A stretch of DNA of 20,734 nt from Legionellaceae bacterium (lineage in GTDB: Bacteria > Pseudomonadota > Gammaproteobacteria > Legionellales > Legionellaceae), in NCBI GenBank assembly GCA_947504795.1, contig CANNJG010000011.1, forward strand, positions 1 to 20,734, given 5' to 3'. The translations under genes were made by a program, and so were the position numbers. This document shows positions 1 through 7,537 of the stretch, piece by piece. Each line of letters opens with the position of its first letter. Within the stretch, counting starts at the first letter, position 1. The notes beneath the pieces were generated by a model, which was given only the letters and a program-made list of their open reading frames with translations, searched no databases and had not been told where the DNA came from.

Positions 1-82
1 AATTTTGATTTTTTCATGCAGAATCTCCTTGCGCATACATTACGAGAAAATTCCACTTTTGACATCAGTTATTTTTAGGGGG

Positions 83-210
83 GATTACCGTCGTACTCCA
101 ATACAAACACTCGTAGATGGTAAACAACTCTGGAAGGAAAAGTTCTTCAACGAAATTGACAGACACTTCTGAAAAACCGACGACTGTTAGATCAAGTTTG
201 AGCCACTACA
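83..210 (+). mobile_element. Remnant of the 3' end of an IS481-like element
   Basis: The reading frame ending at the TGA at 170-172 encodes YRRTPIQTLVDGKQLWKEKF followed by a short tail. This resembles the conserved C-terminus of IS481-family transposases (typically ...GRTPxQTxxDGKxxWxEK...). The frame loses resemblance upstream of about 83, so the rest of the transposase is absent or lies scrambled at the window edge. Just past the stop, 182-204 reads CTGTTAGATCAAGTTTGAG, which looks like the terminal inverted repeat usual at this place in such elements. The family call rests on remembered motif similarity, not on an alignment. It is non-functional in either case. Confidence 0.5.
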
Positions 211-407
211 AATTAAAGAATCAAATCTTTTCAGGGCACTCTCTGTTTTTTCACAACAAAGATGCCATTTTATAATAATAAACTTTTTATTGCGCCTATT
301 CCAACACTGAAATGGGCAGGATATCTTGTAAAACCACCCGATTAATTCTCTTACATAAAGAAATAATATAAACTAACTACCTTCTTTATCCCAGGCAACT
401 CTTATCT
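211..407. other. Non-coding, AT-rich stretch between the IS remnant and the first gene
   Basis: No convincing gene is present. The only start-to-stop frame of note is 262-345, encoding 27 residues (MPFYNNKLFI...), with no Shine-Dalgarno sequence. No confident promoter could be placed for the gene at 408. AT-rich blocks such as TAATATAAA near 365-373 might hold a -10 element, but no -35 pairs well with them. Confidence 0.4.
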
Positions 408-2021
408 ATGTTATCGTTTTCTCAATACTTAAACAGTAGGCACACCAAACTCCGTAGTTCAAAAGAAATAGAGCTGTGGTTACCAAATTGGCTCGAGTCT
501 CTTCAGGAAACATTGGCAAAACTGCATAACAAAAATTTAATTTCTGCAAGAATTTTTACCATCTGCACACAACGATTCGGTGAATGGCAAAACAACCCTA
601 CTCATTATATTAAACAGCAAAGAACGATAGAAGAGATTGATGCGCTGTATCAACAAATGATTTTTTTTATTAGCAATGATATGGCATTTTCTCGAAGAAA
701 ATTAAAAATATTAGGTGGATATCCGTTTTCGTCGCGTGTTTCTGGCGTAGAGTTGGAAGTGCGCTTGGTTATGCAAGAGGAACCTCCCTATGAATTTATG
801 CATAAAAAGCAAACAGCCAGTGCTGTAGGGGCATTGTCACATAGTGTTAATTTTGCACAAAAAATCAAAACGCGAATTGGAGAAATTGCTTGGATACAAG
901 ACAGTATGAAGTACTTTAATTTTTCTATTACCGATCTTTCTTTGCATAAGCCGCATGCTGAACTTATTTGGTGTGTAGCGCATTCAGAAGATTTATTAAA
1001 CTATCTGAATGCTCGGCCTAGTTTTAAAAAGCTTCCGAGATTAAACGATGAATTTCCCTATGAACAGTTAATACAAACGCCAAGATTAGAAATCATCACG
1101 ACTAGTGCGTGTTGCGGCCACTGTCGAATGCTTTTTAAAGGATTACGCTGGACTTTGGAAAAAAACAAGATTCATTTACCTATCGTTTTGTATGCGGACT
1201 CGCCCTACAACAATAGTCAGATTCACAATGAAATGCAGGGCTCTGTCTATGTAATCCTTTCGCCTGGGACTTATTTCAATACCCAGATACAATGCGAAGT
1301 TCCAAAATGTGAGTATCCTGTGCAAGAAAAAATCCCAGTAGACATGCGTGTTCAAAAAAATATGAACAGCAAAGAGCAAGTAGATTATCTGTGTCTACTC
1401 TACATAGGCGGTCTAGCCTTAATGGATTTGCTTGCATACGGCCTGCCAGAAGAAAATTCTGATACCATCCATCCACTTACATATATCGCGCCCGATACTC
1501 TCATCCTATATGCTGCAGAACAATTACCCAATCGCAAAAACATGTCTCCAGACTTATCTAAAGCCATACAATATTTGGCTAAAACACTCGAGCAAATCGA
1601 TTTGAAAGTTCTGGTAGATTGGCGTTTGACGTTTACAGATCAATTACACTGGTTACTCATCTCTCAACGCGATCCCAAATTTCAGGATAATGCCCGACGA
1701 AGCTTATCCTCTACAAACCTCAGCTTTCTGATTGAAAAAAATGTTCATGGGAATACCGATGCAGCCCTATTTTATAAGTGCTTCAGCTTGCTTTGGAAAA
1801 CAATAGAAAACCTTGAAAAAGAGTATCACAGAATGGTTGACTACTATACTAGAAAGCACTTCACTAAAATGCCCTTAGGCAGCATAGTTGGGCCACTTTC
1901 AAACAACATGCGCAATCGAGTATTTAGCCAGCAAGCGAAAAAACCAGAGCGTGCAGTTTTGTATAACTCCCATGCAAATAGCCCGGAATTACCACAAAAA
2001 AACAACAACAAGACACTATAA
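408..2021 (+). CDS. Unknown 537-residue protein with a deaminase-like HAE...CxxC zinc signature
   Basis: I do not recognise this protein by name. It has no signal peptide and no clear membrane segment. Residues 183-185 are H-A-E at the start of a likely helix (to about 201). Residues 226-233 look like a hydrophobic strand, followed by C236-G-H-C239 at the start of another helix and then a strand at about 257-262 (LPIVLYA). The order HAE helix, strand, CxxC helix, strand is that of the cytidine/nucleic-acid deaminase fold, where His and two Cys bind zinc and Glu is the proton shuttle. The usual Pro before CxxC is replaced (A-C-C-G-H-C), and the roughly 50-residue spacing between motifs is long. 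A further Cys pair lies at 296/301. About 180 residues precede the motif and about 270 follow, so other domains are likely. The tail is polar. The ribosome site is weak, but the next gene begins 3 nt after the stop, suggesting co-translation. Deaminase activity is inference; toxin, effector or host-directed editor are all possible. Confidence 0.7.
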   Translation: MLSFSQYLNSRHTKLRSSKEIELWLPNWLESLQETLAKLHNKNLISARIFTICTQRFGEWQNNPTHYIKQQRTIEEIDALYQQMIFFISNDMAFSRRKLKILGGYPFSSRVSGVELEVRLVMQEEPPYEFMHKKQTASAVGALSHSVNFAQKIKTRIGEIAWIQDSMKYFNFSITDLSLHKPHAELIWCVAHSEDLLNYLNARPSFKKLPRLNDEFPYEQLIQTPRLEIITTSACCGHCRMLFKGLRWTLEKNKIHLPIVLYADSPYNNSQIHNEMQGSVYVILSPGTYFNTQIQCEVPKCEYPVQEKIPVDMRVQKNMNSKEQVDYLCLLYIGGLALMDLLAYGLPEENSDTIHPLTYIAPDTLILYAAEQLPNRKNMSPDLSKAIQYLAKTLEQIDLKVLVDWRLTFTDQLHWLLISQRDPKFQDNARRSLSSTNLSFLIEKNVHGNTDAALFYKCFSLLWKTIENLEKEYHRMVDYYTRKHFTKMPLGSIVGPLSNNMRNRVFSQQAKKPERAVLYNSHANSPELPQKNNNKTL

Positions 2022-2024
2022 ACG

Positions 2025-2474
2025 ATGAATATATGGATTGATGGGGATGCTTGCCCAAAAGCGATTAAGCAAATTTTGTTTCGCGCGGCGATCAAGCGGC
2101 AGGTACCGTTAATCATTGTTGCTAATCATCTTGCCAATACCCCGCCCTCCCCTTTTATTAAAAGAGTCTTAGTAGAAGGCGGATTTGATGTGGCAGACAA
2201 CTACATCATTACCCATGCCGAAAAGCAAGATTTAGTGATTACAGCGGATATCATTCTAGCGGATCGCGTCATTGAAAACGAAGCCATGGCGCTCAATCCA
2301 CGAGGCACGCTTTATTCCACTCAGAATATCAAACAAGTCCTCGCCATGAGAAATATGAATGAATCATTACGTAATAACGGGTTGATTCATGGAGGTATGA
2401 ATCAGCTGAATACGAAAGACATCATGATTTTTTCAAATAATCTCGATAAGATTATTACCCAATTTCATCGCTAA
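2025..2474 (+). CDS. yaiI: YaiI/YqxD family (UPF0178, DUF188) PIN-like protein
   Basis: A 149-residue protein of normal length for the UPF0178 family. It opens MNIWIDGDACP, the family's most typical signature, with acidic residues D6 and D8. It continues with a second acidic patch DLVITADIILADR (D69, D75, D80). These acidic residues are arranged as in PIN-like/NYN nuclease folds, but no reaction is established for the family. The usual C-terminal GGP motif reads GGM here (around residue 123), a small departure. The ATG lies 3 nt after the stop of the preceding 537-residue gene, so the two are probably co-transcribed and translationally coupled. The gene converges on the chitinase gene, with 19 nt between their stops. 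The family call is strong; the biochemical role is unknown. Confidence 0.9.
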   Translation: MNIWIDGDACPKAIKQILFRAAIKRQVPLIIVANHLANTPPSPFIKRVLVEGGFDVADNYIITHAEKQDLVITADIILADRVIENEAMALNPRGTLYSTQNIKQVLAMRNMNESLRNNGLIHGGMNQLNTKDIMIFSNNLDKIITQFHR

Positions 2475-2493
2475 ACAATGAGTAAAAGTAATT

Positions 2494-3666
2494 TTAGTTA
2501 CAATTACTCTCTATAACGCAAGATTTCAAATCCGTTGCAAACTTATAACTGTTATTTTGATCATAAGTTATTTCCCACTCAAACACGCCGCCTATACTGC
2601 CGTAGGCCTTGGAAGGAATATAGGTGTCGCAACTTGTAGCGCCGGCACTCGCTGTTGCCAAACAGTTTAAAGCACGAATAATAGTAGACGTAGGAATAAC
2701 CGCTCGACCATCACTGTCTCCTGAAGCATTCGGTGCTGGATACCCTAATACAACTTGTGACGGCTTAAGATGACTGATGTAAGGTTGAAAACCAGAAGCT
2801 TGGCCATTGGATAATGTGGCAGGCCAATCCGTTAATAAATCATCGGCAAGAGCCACTGAGTAATCTGGGCTCTCCGTTTTAGCTTGGTCATAACACACTT
2901 TATCGATCCCGTAAGTGCATCCGGTATTATATAACTGTATACCTACCCAAGATAACGATTCCGATGTTTGCATAATTAACGATGCATAATTACCCCATGT
3001 TTGATCAAACCCACTGGTAGCCGATACATTAGCGGTTTGAGGGGCCATAGAAATCAATACAGAAGGGTTTTCATTGTGCATAGTGTTAATAATATCCGCT
3101 AGTACAGCAATATCCCCTTGTGGTGACGCAAAGGTACCTGAAGCAATTAATCCCTGCTCAATATCGATATCAAATCCATCAAAACCGTACTGTGTCATCA
3201 GGTTTTTTAAAGAATTAATAAAAGTCGTCTTAAAAGCATCAGGAGACGGCGCTGCTGCAAGTACATCATGAAAGTTGGTCGTAGTATCAGGAATGGATGA
3301 ACTCGCCCCGCCAAGCGACAAGAGTACTTTAATGTTGGCTGCTTGTAAGGACGCAATATACTCTTTCGTAACCGTGCTAAAAGAATTCACAATCTCACCA
3401 GGCGTTGTTGTACTGAACACGCCAAATGCAACAATGATATGAGTATACCCTGCATTCGCAATCTGTTCGACGGGTGGTGTGGCTTTCCATCCAGCCATAT
3501 AACCAATAATACGCGCGCCAACATTATTAGCCTTAGAAACCGCAAGACTCGGTTTTTTATCCGTGCTCATCATCAAAGGTTGTGAAGAATCATTTGATGA
3601 TGGTTGTGCCATCAACTGAGGGGCTGTGAGGCTGATAATGATCAAAGATTGTTTGAATATATTCAT
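2494..3666 (-). CDS. Secreted GH18 chitinase
   Basis: A 390-residue glycoside hydrolase family 18 protein that should cleave beta-1,4 N-acetylglucosamine chains. An N-terminal hydrophobic stretch (residues 6-20, ending near AxA/Q) is a Sec signal peptide, so export is expected. The barrel shows the SxGG strand (SLGG, 117-120) and the catalytic DxxDxDxE motif at 163-170 (GFDGFDIDIE), with E170 as proton donor. A MAPQ strand follows near 200, and a C-terminal GGVFEW strand carries the conserved Trp. No chitin-binding domain is visible; the 25-50 region is a Ser/Asn-rich linker. The start has a good GAGGT ribosome site 7 nt upstream. It lies 14 nt downstream of the stop of a 46-residue secreted-peptide gene, so both should be on one transcript. 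In Legionella a type II secreted chitinase is known, but whether this protein uses that route is inference. Confidence 0.93.
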   Translation of the reverse strand: MNIFKQSLIIISLTAPQLMAQPSSNDSSQPLMMSTDKKPSLAVSKANNVGARIIGYMAGWKATPPVEQIANAGYTHIIVAFGVFSTTTPGEIVNSFSTVTKEYIASLQAANIKVLLSLGGASSSIPDTTTNFHDVLAAAPSPDAFKTTFINSLKNLMTQYGFDGFDIDIEQGLIASGTFASPQGDIAVLADIINTMHNENPSVLISMAPQTANVSATSGFDQTWGNYASLIMQTSESLSWVGIQLYNTGCTYGIDKVCYDQAKTESPDYSVALADDLLTDWPATLSNGQASGFQPYISHLKPSQVVLGYPAPNASGDSDGRAVIPTSTIIRALNCLATASAGATSCDTYIPSKAYGSIGGVFEWEITYDQNNSYKFATDLKSCVIESNCN

Positions 3667-3680
3667 GGCTGTTACCTCTA

Positions 3681-3821
3681 TTAGATCCGACTTGGCGGCA
3701 AGTTATTTACGGTTATATTGGAACCAATTTGTGATGAAATCACATCGCTTGTATCTTTAGCACCAATAACGAAAGTACAGAATACAGATAGTAACGTTGC
3801 AATTAATAATGCTGCTTTCAT
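3681..3821 (-). CDS. Small secreted peptide (46 aa) upstream of the chitinase gene
   Basis: An uninterrupted frame from an ATG at 3821 to a TAA at 3681. The product begins MKAALLIATLLSVFC and runs to TFVIGA: one Lys, then about 18 hydrophobic residues with a plausible AxA-like signal peptidase site near residue 21. The remaining mature part is only about 25 residues (KDTSDVISSQ...), ending NNLPPSRI. AGGG lies about 8 nt before the ATG, a reasonable ribosome site. The chitinase ATG follows 14 nt after its stop, so the two form a bicistron. No family is recognised. It could be a tiny exported peptide, a toxin-like peptide, or a leader whose translation affects the chitinase gene. Confidence 0.6.
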   Translation of the reverse strand: MKAALLIATLLSVFCTFVIGAKDTSDVISSQIGSNITVNNLPPSRI

Positions 3822-3865
3822 CTATAAACCCTGATTTTGTCTAAGTATTTACGACTGCGATAACA

Positions 3866-3916
3866 GATATATCGGACGAATGAGCAAAAAATTAAGTCTT
3901 TTTGAAAATAATTTAA
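3866..3916 (-). promoter_or_regulatory. Putative activator-dependent promoter with a PmrA-like direct repeat
   Basis: On the minus strand, upstream of the small peptide and chitinase genes, there are two TTAA-centred sites 21 bp apart: ATTAAATTAT at about 3908-3917 and CTTAATTTTT at 3887-3896. The second resembles the cTTAATatTT element remembered for Legionella and Coxiella PmrA. Downstream, TATATC (3866-3871) could be a -10, with a poor -35 17 nt away, as expected for an activated promoter. It is a motif match by eye in AT-rich DNA, so chance is a real alternative. Confidence 0.3.
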
Positions 3917-4131
3917 TTTCTTTAGGATAATAAACGATACAGGCGATGACTAAACGAAAGAATTAAATCCTAAATCCAATGAAAAAATCGGAGTTTCCAT
4001 AAGTCCTTAGCTTGTCTAAAAAGACCTTGTCTATGAGCGTATCCAGATCAATGATCTTATCATCAAAAAAAAAGTTTCCTTGAAAATGGACCATACTGTT
4101 ATATTGACATTATCATCTTTAATCTATTTTT
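3917..4131. other. AT-rich intergenic stretch without a recognised gene
   Basis: This belongs to the roughly 375-nt space between the divergent small-peptide gene and the SRPBCC gene. Both strands are broken by stops at short intervals. Poly-A/T tracts and short imperfect palindromes (such as AGATCAATGATCT near 4047) are present, but none forms a convincing terminator, RNA or binding site. Confidence 0.4.
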
Positions 4132-4161
4132 TTGATTTAGATTCACTTGATTGTGTATACT
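4132..4161 (+). promoter_or_regulatory. Putative sigma-70 promoter of the SRPBCC gene
   Basis: TTGATT (4132-4137) and TATACT (4156-4161) are separated by 18 nt. The -10 matches 5 of 6 consensus bases and the -35 matches 4. Transcription would begin about 4168, giving a leader of about 29 nt before the ATG at 4197. Confidence 0.5.
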
Positions 4162-4196
4162 GATAGAAGTTTAAACGTTTGATGGGAGAGTCGACT

Positions 4197-4736
4197 ATGC
4201 GTATTATACGGATGTTATTGGGTATTATAATGACTTTAGGGGGCGTTTATTGCATTGGCGGCTTCTTTATTCCAGACGAATGGACCGTCTCGCGATCAAT
4301 TTCGATTCATGCCGGTTCAGATAAAATTTACCCTTATGTCTGTGACTTTAAACAATGGGACAAATGGTCGCCCTGGACATCTACCAAAGATGCCAAATTC
4401 AAATATACCTATTCAGGACCTGAAGCCGGCATCGGTGCCAAGCAAAGCTGGACTATTCAAAATTTGGGTACAGGATGGATGGAATTTACAGCAGCTGACT
4501 CTAAAATCGGCGTATCTTATACATTGTTTATGGATATAACAGATGTGCAAACTACCATTCACGGCACGATGACGTTCACTCCAACCGAAGACAATACACT
4601 GGTTACCTGGACTGATCATGGCCATTCTGATAAACACTTTACAAAACGGTGGTTGAGTCTTTTGATAAAACCGCTGCTTGGAGATGAATTTGAGACGGGA
4701 TTAGCAAAGTTAAAAGCGATGGCAGAGGCGCCTTAA
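4197..4736 (+). CDS. Membrane-anchored SRPBCC (polyketide cyclase/dehydrase-like) protein
   Basis: A 179-residue protein with one N-terminal membrane helix (residues 6-23), then WTVSRSISIHA, the first strand of the START/SRPBCC fold. It continues with a helix containing YPYVCDFKQWDKWSPW, the usual YxxVxDFxxWxxWSPW pattern, and then repeated beta strands ending in a C-terminal helix. The fold makes a hydrophobic ligand cavity; the ligand is unknown. The domain probably faces the periplasm or sits at the membrane. The start at 4197 is chosen because GGGAGAG lies 6 nt before it; an upstream in-frame TTG (4179) and ATG (4182) lack such a site and lie before or within the ribosome site. It seems monocistronic, with its own promoter. 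The family call is firm and the role unassigned. Confidence 0.85.
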   Translation: MRIIRMLLGIIMTLGGVYCIGGFFIPDEWTVSRSISIHAGSDKIYPYVCDFKQWDKWSPWTSTKDAKFKYTYSGPEAGIGAKQSWTIQNLGTGWMEFTAADSKIGVSYTLFMDITDVQTTIHGTMTFTPTEDNTLVTWTDHGHSDKHFTKRWLSLLIKPLLGDEFETGLAKLKAMAEAP

Positions 4737-4765
4737 TCGCCCAGCAGTCATCGGTCAAAGCCCAC

Positions 4766-4800
4766 CAGCGCTTATTTTAATTTTTTTTGCGTAAGCGCTG
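4766..4800. repeat. Perfect 9-bp inverted repeat between the SRPBCC and esterase genes
   Basis: CAGCGCTTA (4766-4774) and TAAGCGCTG (4792-4800) are exact reverse complements around a 17-nt loop that contains eight consecutive T. It could act as a terminator for the SRPBCC gene, with the T run unusually inside the loop, or as a protein-binding site upstream of the esterase gene. The half-site core AGCGCT is itself palindromic. Confidence 0.5.
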
Positions 4801-4862
4801 CATAGTAATTGCTCCCTAAATCCTTTATCCTGAAAATATGCTAATCAATATGAATTTGTGAT

Positions 4863-5795
4863 ATGCCAACGTTACCGTTTGCCTTGCAATCCTTCTTAGA
4901 TATGGTCGACAATGTTTCTGAAATCAACTTTTCACCTAGCATAGTGAGAGACGCATCCGCAACCCTTGCAGAATCATTGGGTTTACCCAAAGTACCTGTT
5001 GCCCTTGTGCTGGATTATGGCGTGCGCTTAGCAACCCACGACATCATCGTGCGTTGTTATCACCCTGCGCCCTCTAAAACCTTGCCCGTTATTTTTTTCT
5101 ACCATGGCGGTGGACATGTGAGTTGTAGTTTGGAGACACACGATCGTATTTGTAGGCGCATTGCCAATGCCACTCAGTGTGTCGTGTTGTCTGTGGACTA
5201 TCGGTTAGCCCCAGAATTTCCATATCCTAGTGGCGTGAATGATTGCTTGGCGATTACCGCGCATAGAAAGCAGCTGTTTCAAGCTACCTTCCTTGTTGAT
5301 TTTGACCACATTTTTTTAGCCGGCGATAGTGCTGGTGGGAATTTGGCCTTAACCGTGTGTCACCAAATGAAACAACAAGGGGATACTGCCATTCAAGGGC
5401 TAATACTGATTTACCCTTCGGTCGACTTTTCAATGAATTACGATTCGTTTGAACGCTATGGTCGTGGATTTTTATTAACAAAAAATAAAGTTTCCTGGTA
5501 TTTGAATCAATATTTTGCTAAGGGTGGAGATCGCAAACAGGCTTCCCCTATTCATTTCCCAAACCTAGAATCATTGCCCCCCGTTTATATGGCTATTGCT
5601 GAACTTGACCCTTTATACGACGAAAATCAAGCATTTGCAACAAAATTAAAAGCACTGGGTGTGGCAATCCGTGTGGAAGAATTCAAAGGCATGATTCATG
5701 CATTTGTGCAATTTGAATCATTGGTACCCTTACAAATTTCACAGTTAATTCTCTCACTACGTGATTTTATTCAGCCACTTAAACCCCTCAAATGA
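4863..5795 (+). CDS. Alpha/beta hydrolase, HSL-type acetyl esterase/lipase
   Basis: A 310-residue member of the hormone-sensitive-lipase (bacterial family IV) esterases, which hydrolyse short-chain esters. The oxyanion motif HGGG is at 81-84. The nucleophile elbow GDSAGG is at 154-159, with S156 as nucleophile. The acid is D249 in AELDPLYDE and the base is H279 in GMIHAF, so the triad is complete. The typical SVDYRLAPEFPYP strand-loop (110-122) is present. There is no signal peptide, so it is probably cytoplasmic. The ribosome site before the ATG is weak, and no better in-frame start was found upstream. The gene stands alone, convergent with the permease gene across a 109-nt gap without a clear terminator. 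The natural substrate cannot be told from sequence. Confidence 0.92.
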   Translation: MPTLPFALQSFLDMVDNVSEINFSPSIVRDASATLAESLGLPKVPVALVLDYGVRLATHDIIVRCYHPAPSKTLPVIFFYHGGGHVSCSLETHDRICRRIANATQCVVLSVDYRLAPEFPYPSGVNDCLAITAHRKQLFQATFLVDFDHIFLAGDSAGGNLALTVCHQMKQQGDTAIQGLILIYPSVDFSMNYDSFERYGRGFLLTKNKVSWYLNQYFAKGGDRKQASPIHFPNLESLPPVYMAIAELDPLYDENQAFATKLKALGVAIRVEEFKGMIHAFVQFESLVPLQISQLILSLRDFIQPLKPLK

Positions 5796-5904
5796 TAGGT
5801 CCAAACCATTGCAACCGAAAACTGACCTAAATAATATCATCTCCGCCATGATTACTGCTTTTTTGATTACATCGGAACAATATAACGAAAATCAATGGTT
5901 ATTG

Positions 5905-7479
5905 TTAAGAAGAATGACTCACCCTCATTTCTTTGACTTGTGACAATTGTTTCAAATGGATGTTTTTATTTAAAACACGTTGTGACCAATGTAAAAATAG
6001 CATACTGACCGGGAGTAACACAATCATATCATAAGGAAAAGCAATCAATTGAATACCCGCAAATGAACCCACATAGGAGAACAGTAATAAGGTGAGCATA
6101 TAACTAATAAACCAATACAACGCCCTTCTTTCTGTAAAAAAGCTGAATTTCTTATAAAAACCATGGAAGAGAAATCCCATCAACAACGCAACGTTCAATT
6201 TCCATAAAATCTCAAACCCGCACCAATACAGCATTAAATTACATAAATAAAACGCGATATGTGCGATCAAACCGGATAACATTAAATTAAAAGGCCTAGC
6301 CATGGTTGGCTGGAGTCGCCGCATAGCCAAAAGACAAATAGGACCTACCCCATAAGACAAAATGCTGACAGAAGATAAAAAAGAAACGAGCTTTTGCCAG
6401 CCAGGAAAAGGTAAGAACGACAAGATGCCAACCCCTAGATTCAAATATAAACTCATATAAGGAATTTTATGACGGTTCAATTTTAAAAAAACCTTAGGTA
6501 ATTGCTGATTCAAAGCCATACCATAAATGATTCTAGCAGTCGATGCGGTATAAACAAGCGTTGTGCCCAAGGGTGAAAAACCTGCGTCAATCATTAATAA
6601 AGTTGCAATCAAGCCAAGTCCCAATAGCAACGATAACCCAACGAGCGGGCCGCTATCTCCTGGATAATGCAATGCAGCCCAACCATGATTAAGATATTTT
6701 TGCGGAATAGCGCTTAAAAAACTATATTCCAACATGAAGTAGAGAATAAACCCAACCAAGACGGCACCTAAAATACCAATAGGAATATCGCGTTGAGGAT
6801 TTTTTACCTCTCCGGCTAACATTAATCCATTTTGAAATCCAGCAAACGCGAAGACGACACCACCCGCAGACATAGCCGATAAAACATCCACCCAATCTTT
6901 CCGAGAAGACAGACTAATATGAATATTATTCAGGAACGAAGATTGGTGCAACAAACTTACAATTGCAATGATCGGTATAATAAATTTAATCAGACTCAGG
7001 TACTTATTAACCTCTGCTAACAATTTAACCCCATAGGTATTCAAAGCAACAATAACTATCATGATCCCAATCGCTACAACATACCCTAAAGACGATAACA
7101 TCATGCTCGTACCTTGATGTTCGTTATCGGTAAGCAAGGGGAAAAAATGACTCGCATATTGTAAAATGGCTTGAATTTCCACAGGGGTTATCACCACATA
7201 AGCGAGCCATGTCGACCAGGCATATAAAAAGCCTACGGCTTGGCCATGGGTCAGCGTCGGATAAATCGCCATCCCTCCCGAAATAGGAAACATTGTCCCT
7301 AATTCGCATAAAGGCAGGGCAATAAATAACATACAAATCGCAACGATAATCCAGCAAATCAGTGCATTACTTCCTGCGATTTGTGCAGTGATATAAGGAC
7401 TAAACAACCAACCGGAACCTATCATCCCCCCAGCGGATGCCACCAGAATGTTGACAGTGGAAATATCACGTTTTAGCAT
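5905..7479 (-). CDS. APC-superfamily amino-acid permease
   Basis: A 524-residue, very hydrophobic protein with about 12-14 predicted membrane helices. The first helix carries GGMIGSGWLF (17-26), the glycine-rich substrate-binding bend of APC transporters; the GxIGSGWL form is typical of the amino acid-polyamine-organocation family. AFAGFQNGLMLAGEVKNPQRDIP, around 208-230, is the family's helix 6 and following loop, with a conserved Glu and NPxRxIP. It should move amino acids or relatives across the inner membrane by proton symport or exchange; the substrate is not deducible. A basic tail follows the last helix. The start is the ATG at 7479, with a modest GGA before it. It lies 123 nt downstream of the phosphoesterase gene and has its own possible promoter. 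Confidence 0.9.
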   Translation of the reverse strand: MLKRDISTVNILVASAGGMIGSGWLFSPYITAQIAGSNALICWIIVAICMLFIALPLCELGTMFPISGGMAIYPTLTHGQAVGFLYAWSTWLAYVVITPVEIQAILQYASHFFPLLTDNEHQGTSMMLSSLGYVVAIGIMIVIVALNTYGVKLLAEVNKYLSLIKFIIPIIAIVSLLHQSSFLNNIHISLSSRKDWVDVLSAMSAGGVVFAFAGFQNGLMLAGEVKNPQRDIPIGILGAVLVGFILYFMLEYSFLSAIPQKYLNHGWAALHYPGDSGPLVGLSLLLGLGLIATLLMIDAGFSPLGTTLVYTASTARIIYGMALNQQLPKVFLKLNRHKIPYMSLYLNLGVGILSFLPFPGWQKLVSFLSSVSILSYGVGPICLLAMRRLQPTMARPFNLMLSGLIAHIAFYLCNLMLYWCGFEILWKLNVALLMGFLFHGFYKKFSFFTERRALYWFISYMLTLLLFSYVGSFAGIQLIAFPYDMIVLLPVSMLFLHWSQRVLNKNIHLKQLSQVKEMRVSHSS

Positions 7480-7507
7480 GACTTGTTATCCTTAACAGGG
7501 ATTCCAT

Positions 7508-7537
7508 ATGATTCATGCTATCGATAGTGGGTGGCAA
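7508..7537 (-). promoter_or_regulatory. Possible permease promoter with a palindrome in the spacer
   Basis: On the minus strand TTGCCA (7532-7537) and AATCAT (7508-7513) are 18 nt apart. The -35 matches 5 of 6 bases and the -10 matches 4. The spacer contains the perfect 10-bp palindrome CTATCGATAG (7518-7527), which might be an operator. Both are weak inferences by eye. Confidence 0.3.

Noticed and set aside
262..345. 27-residue open frame MPFYNNKLFI... upstream of the first gene
   Set aside because: No ribosome site, no signal or domain character, and too short to tell from chance in AT-rich DNA.
2487..2508. 7-bp inverted repeat (AGTAATT/AATTACT) at the yaiI-chitinase junction as a bidirectional terminator
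   Set aside because: The stem has only two G-C pairs and no T run on either strand, and it overlaps the chitinase stop codon, so termination is not supported.
4179..4196. Upstream TTG/ATG starts for the SRPBCC gene
   Set aside because: They lie before or within the GGGAGAG that is the natural ribosome site for the ATG at 4197.
5761..5943. 60-residue plus-strand frame across the esterase/permease gap
   Set aside because: It overlaps the 3' ends of both genes, its start is inside the esterase gene, and no ribosome site or recognisable sequence is present.
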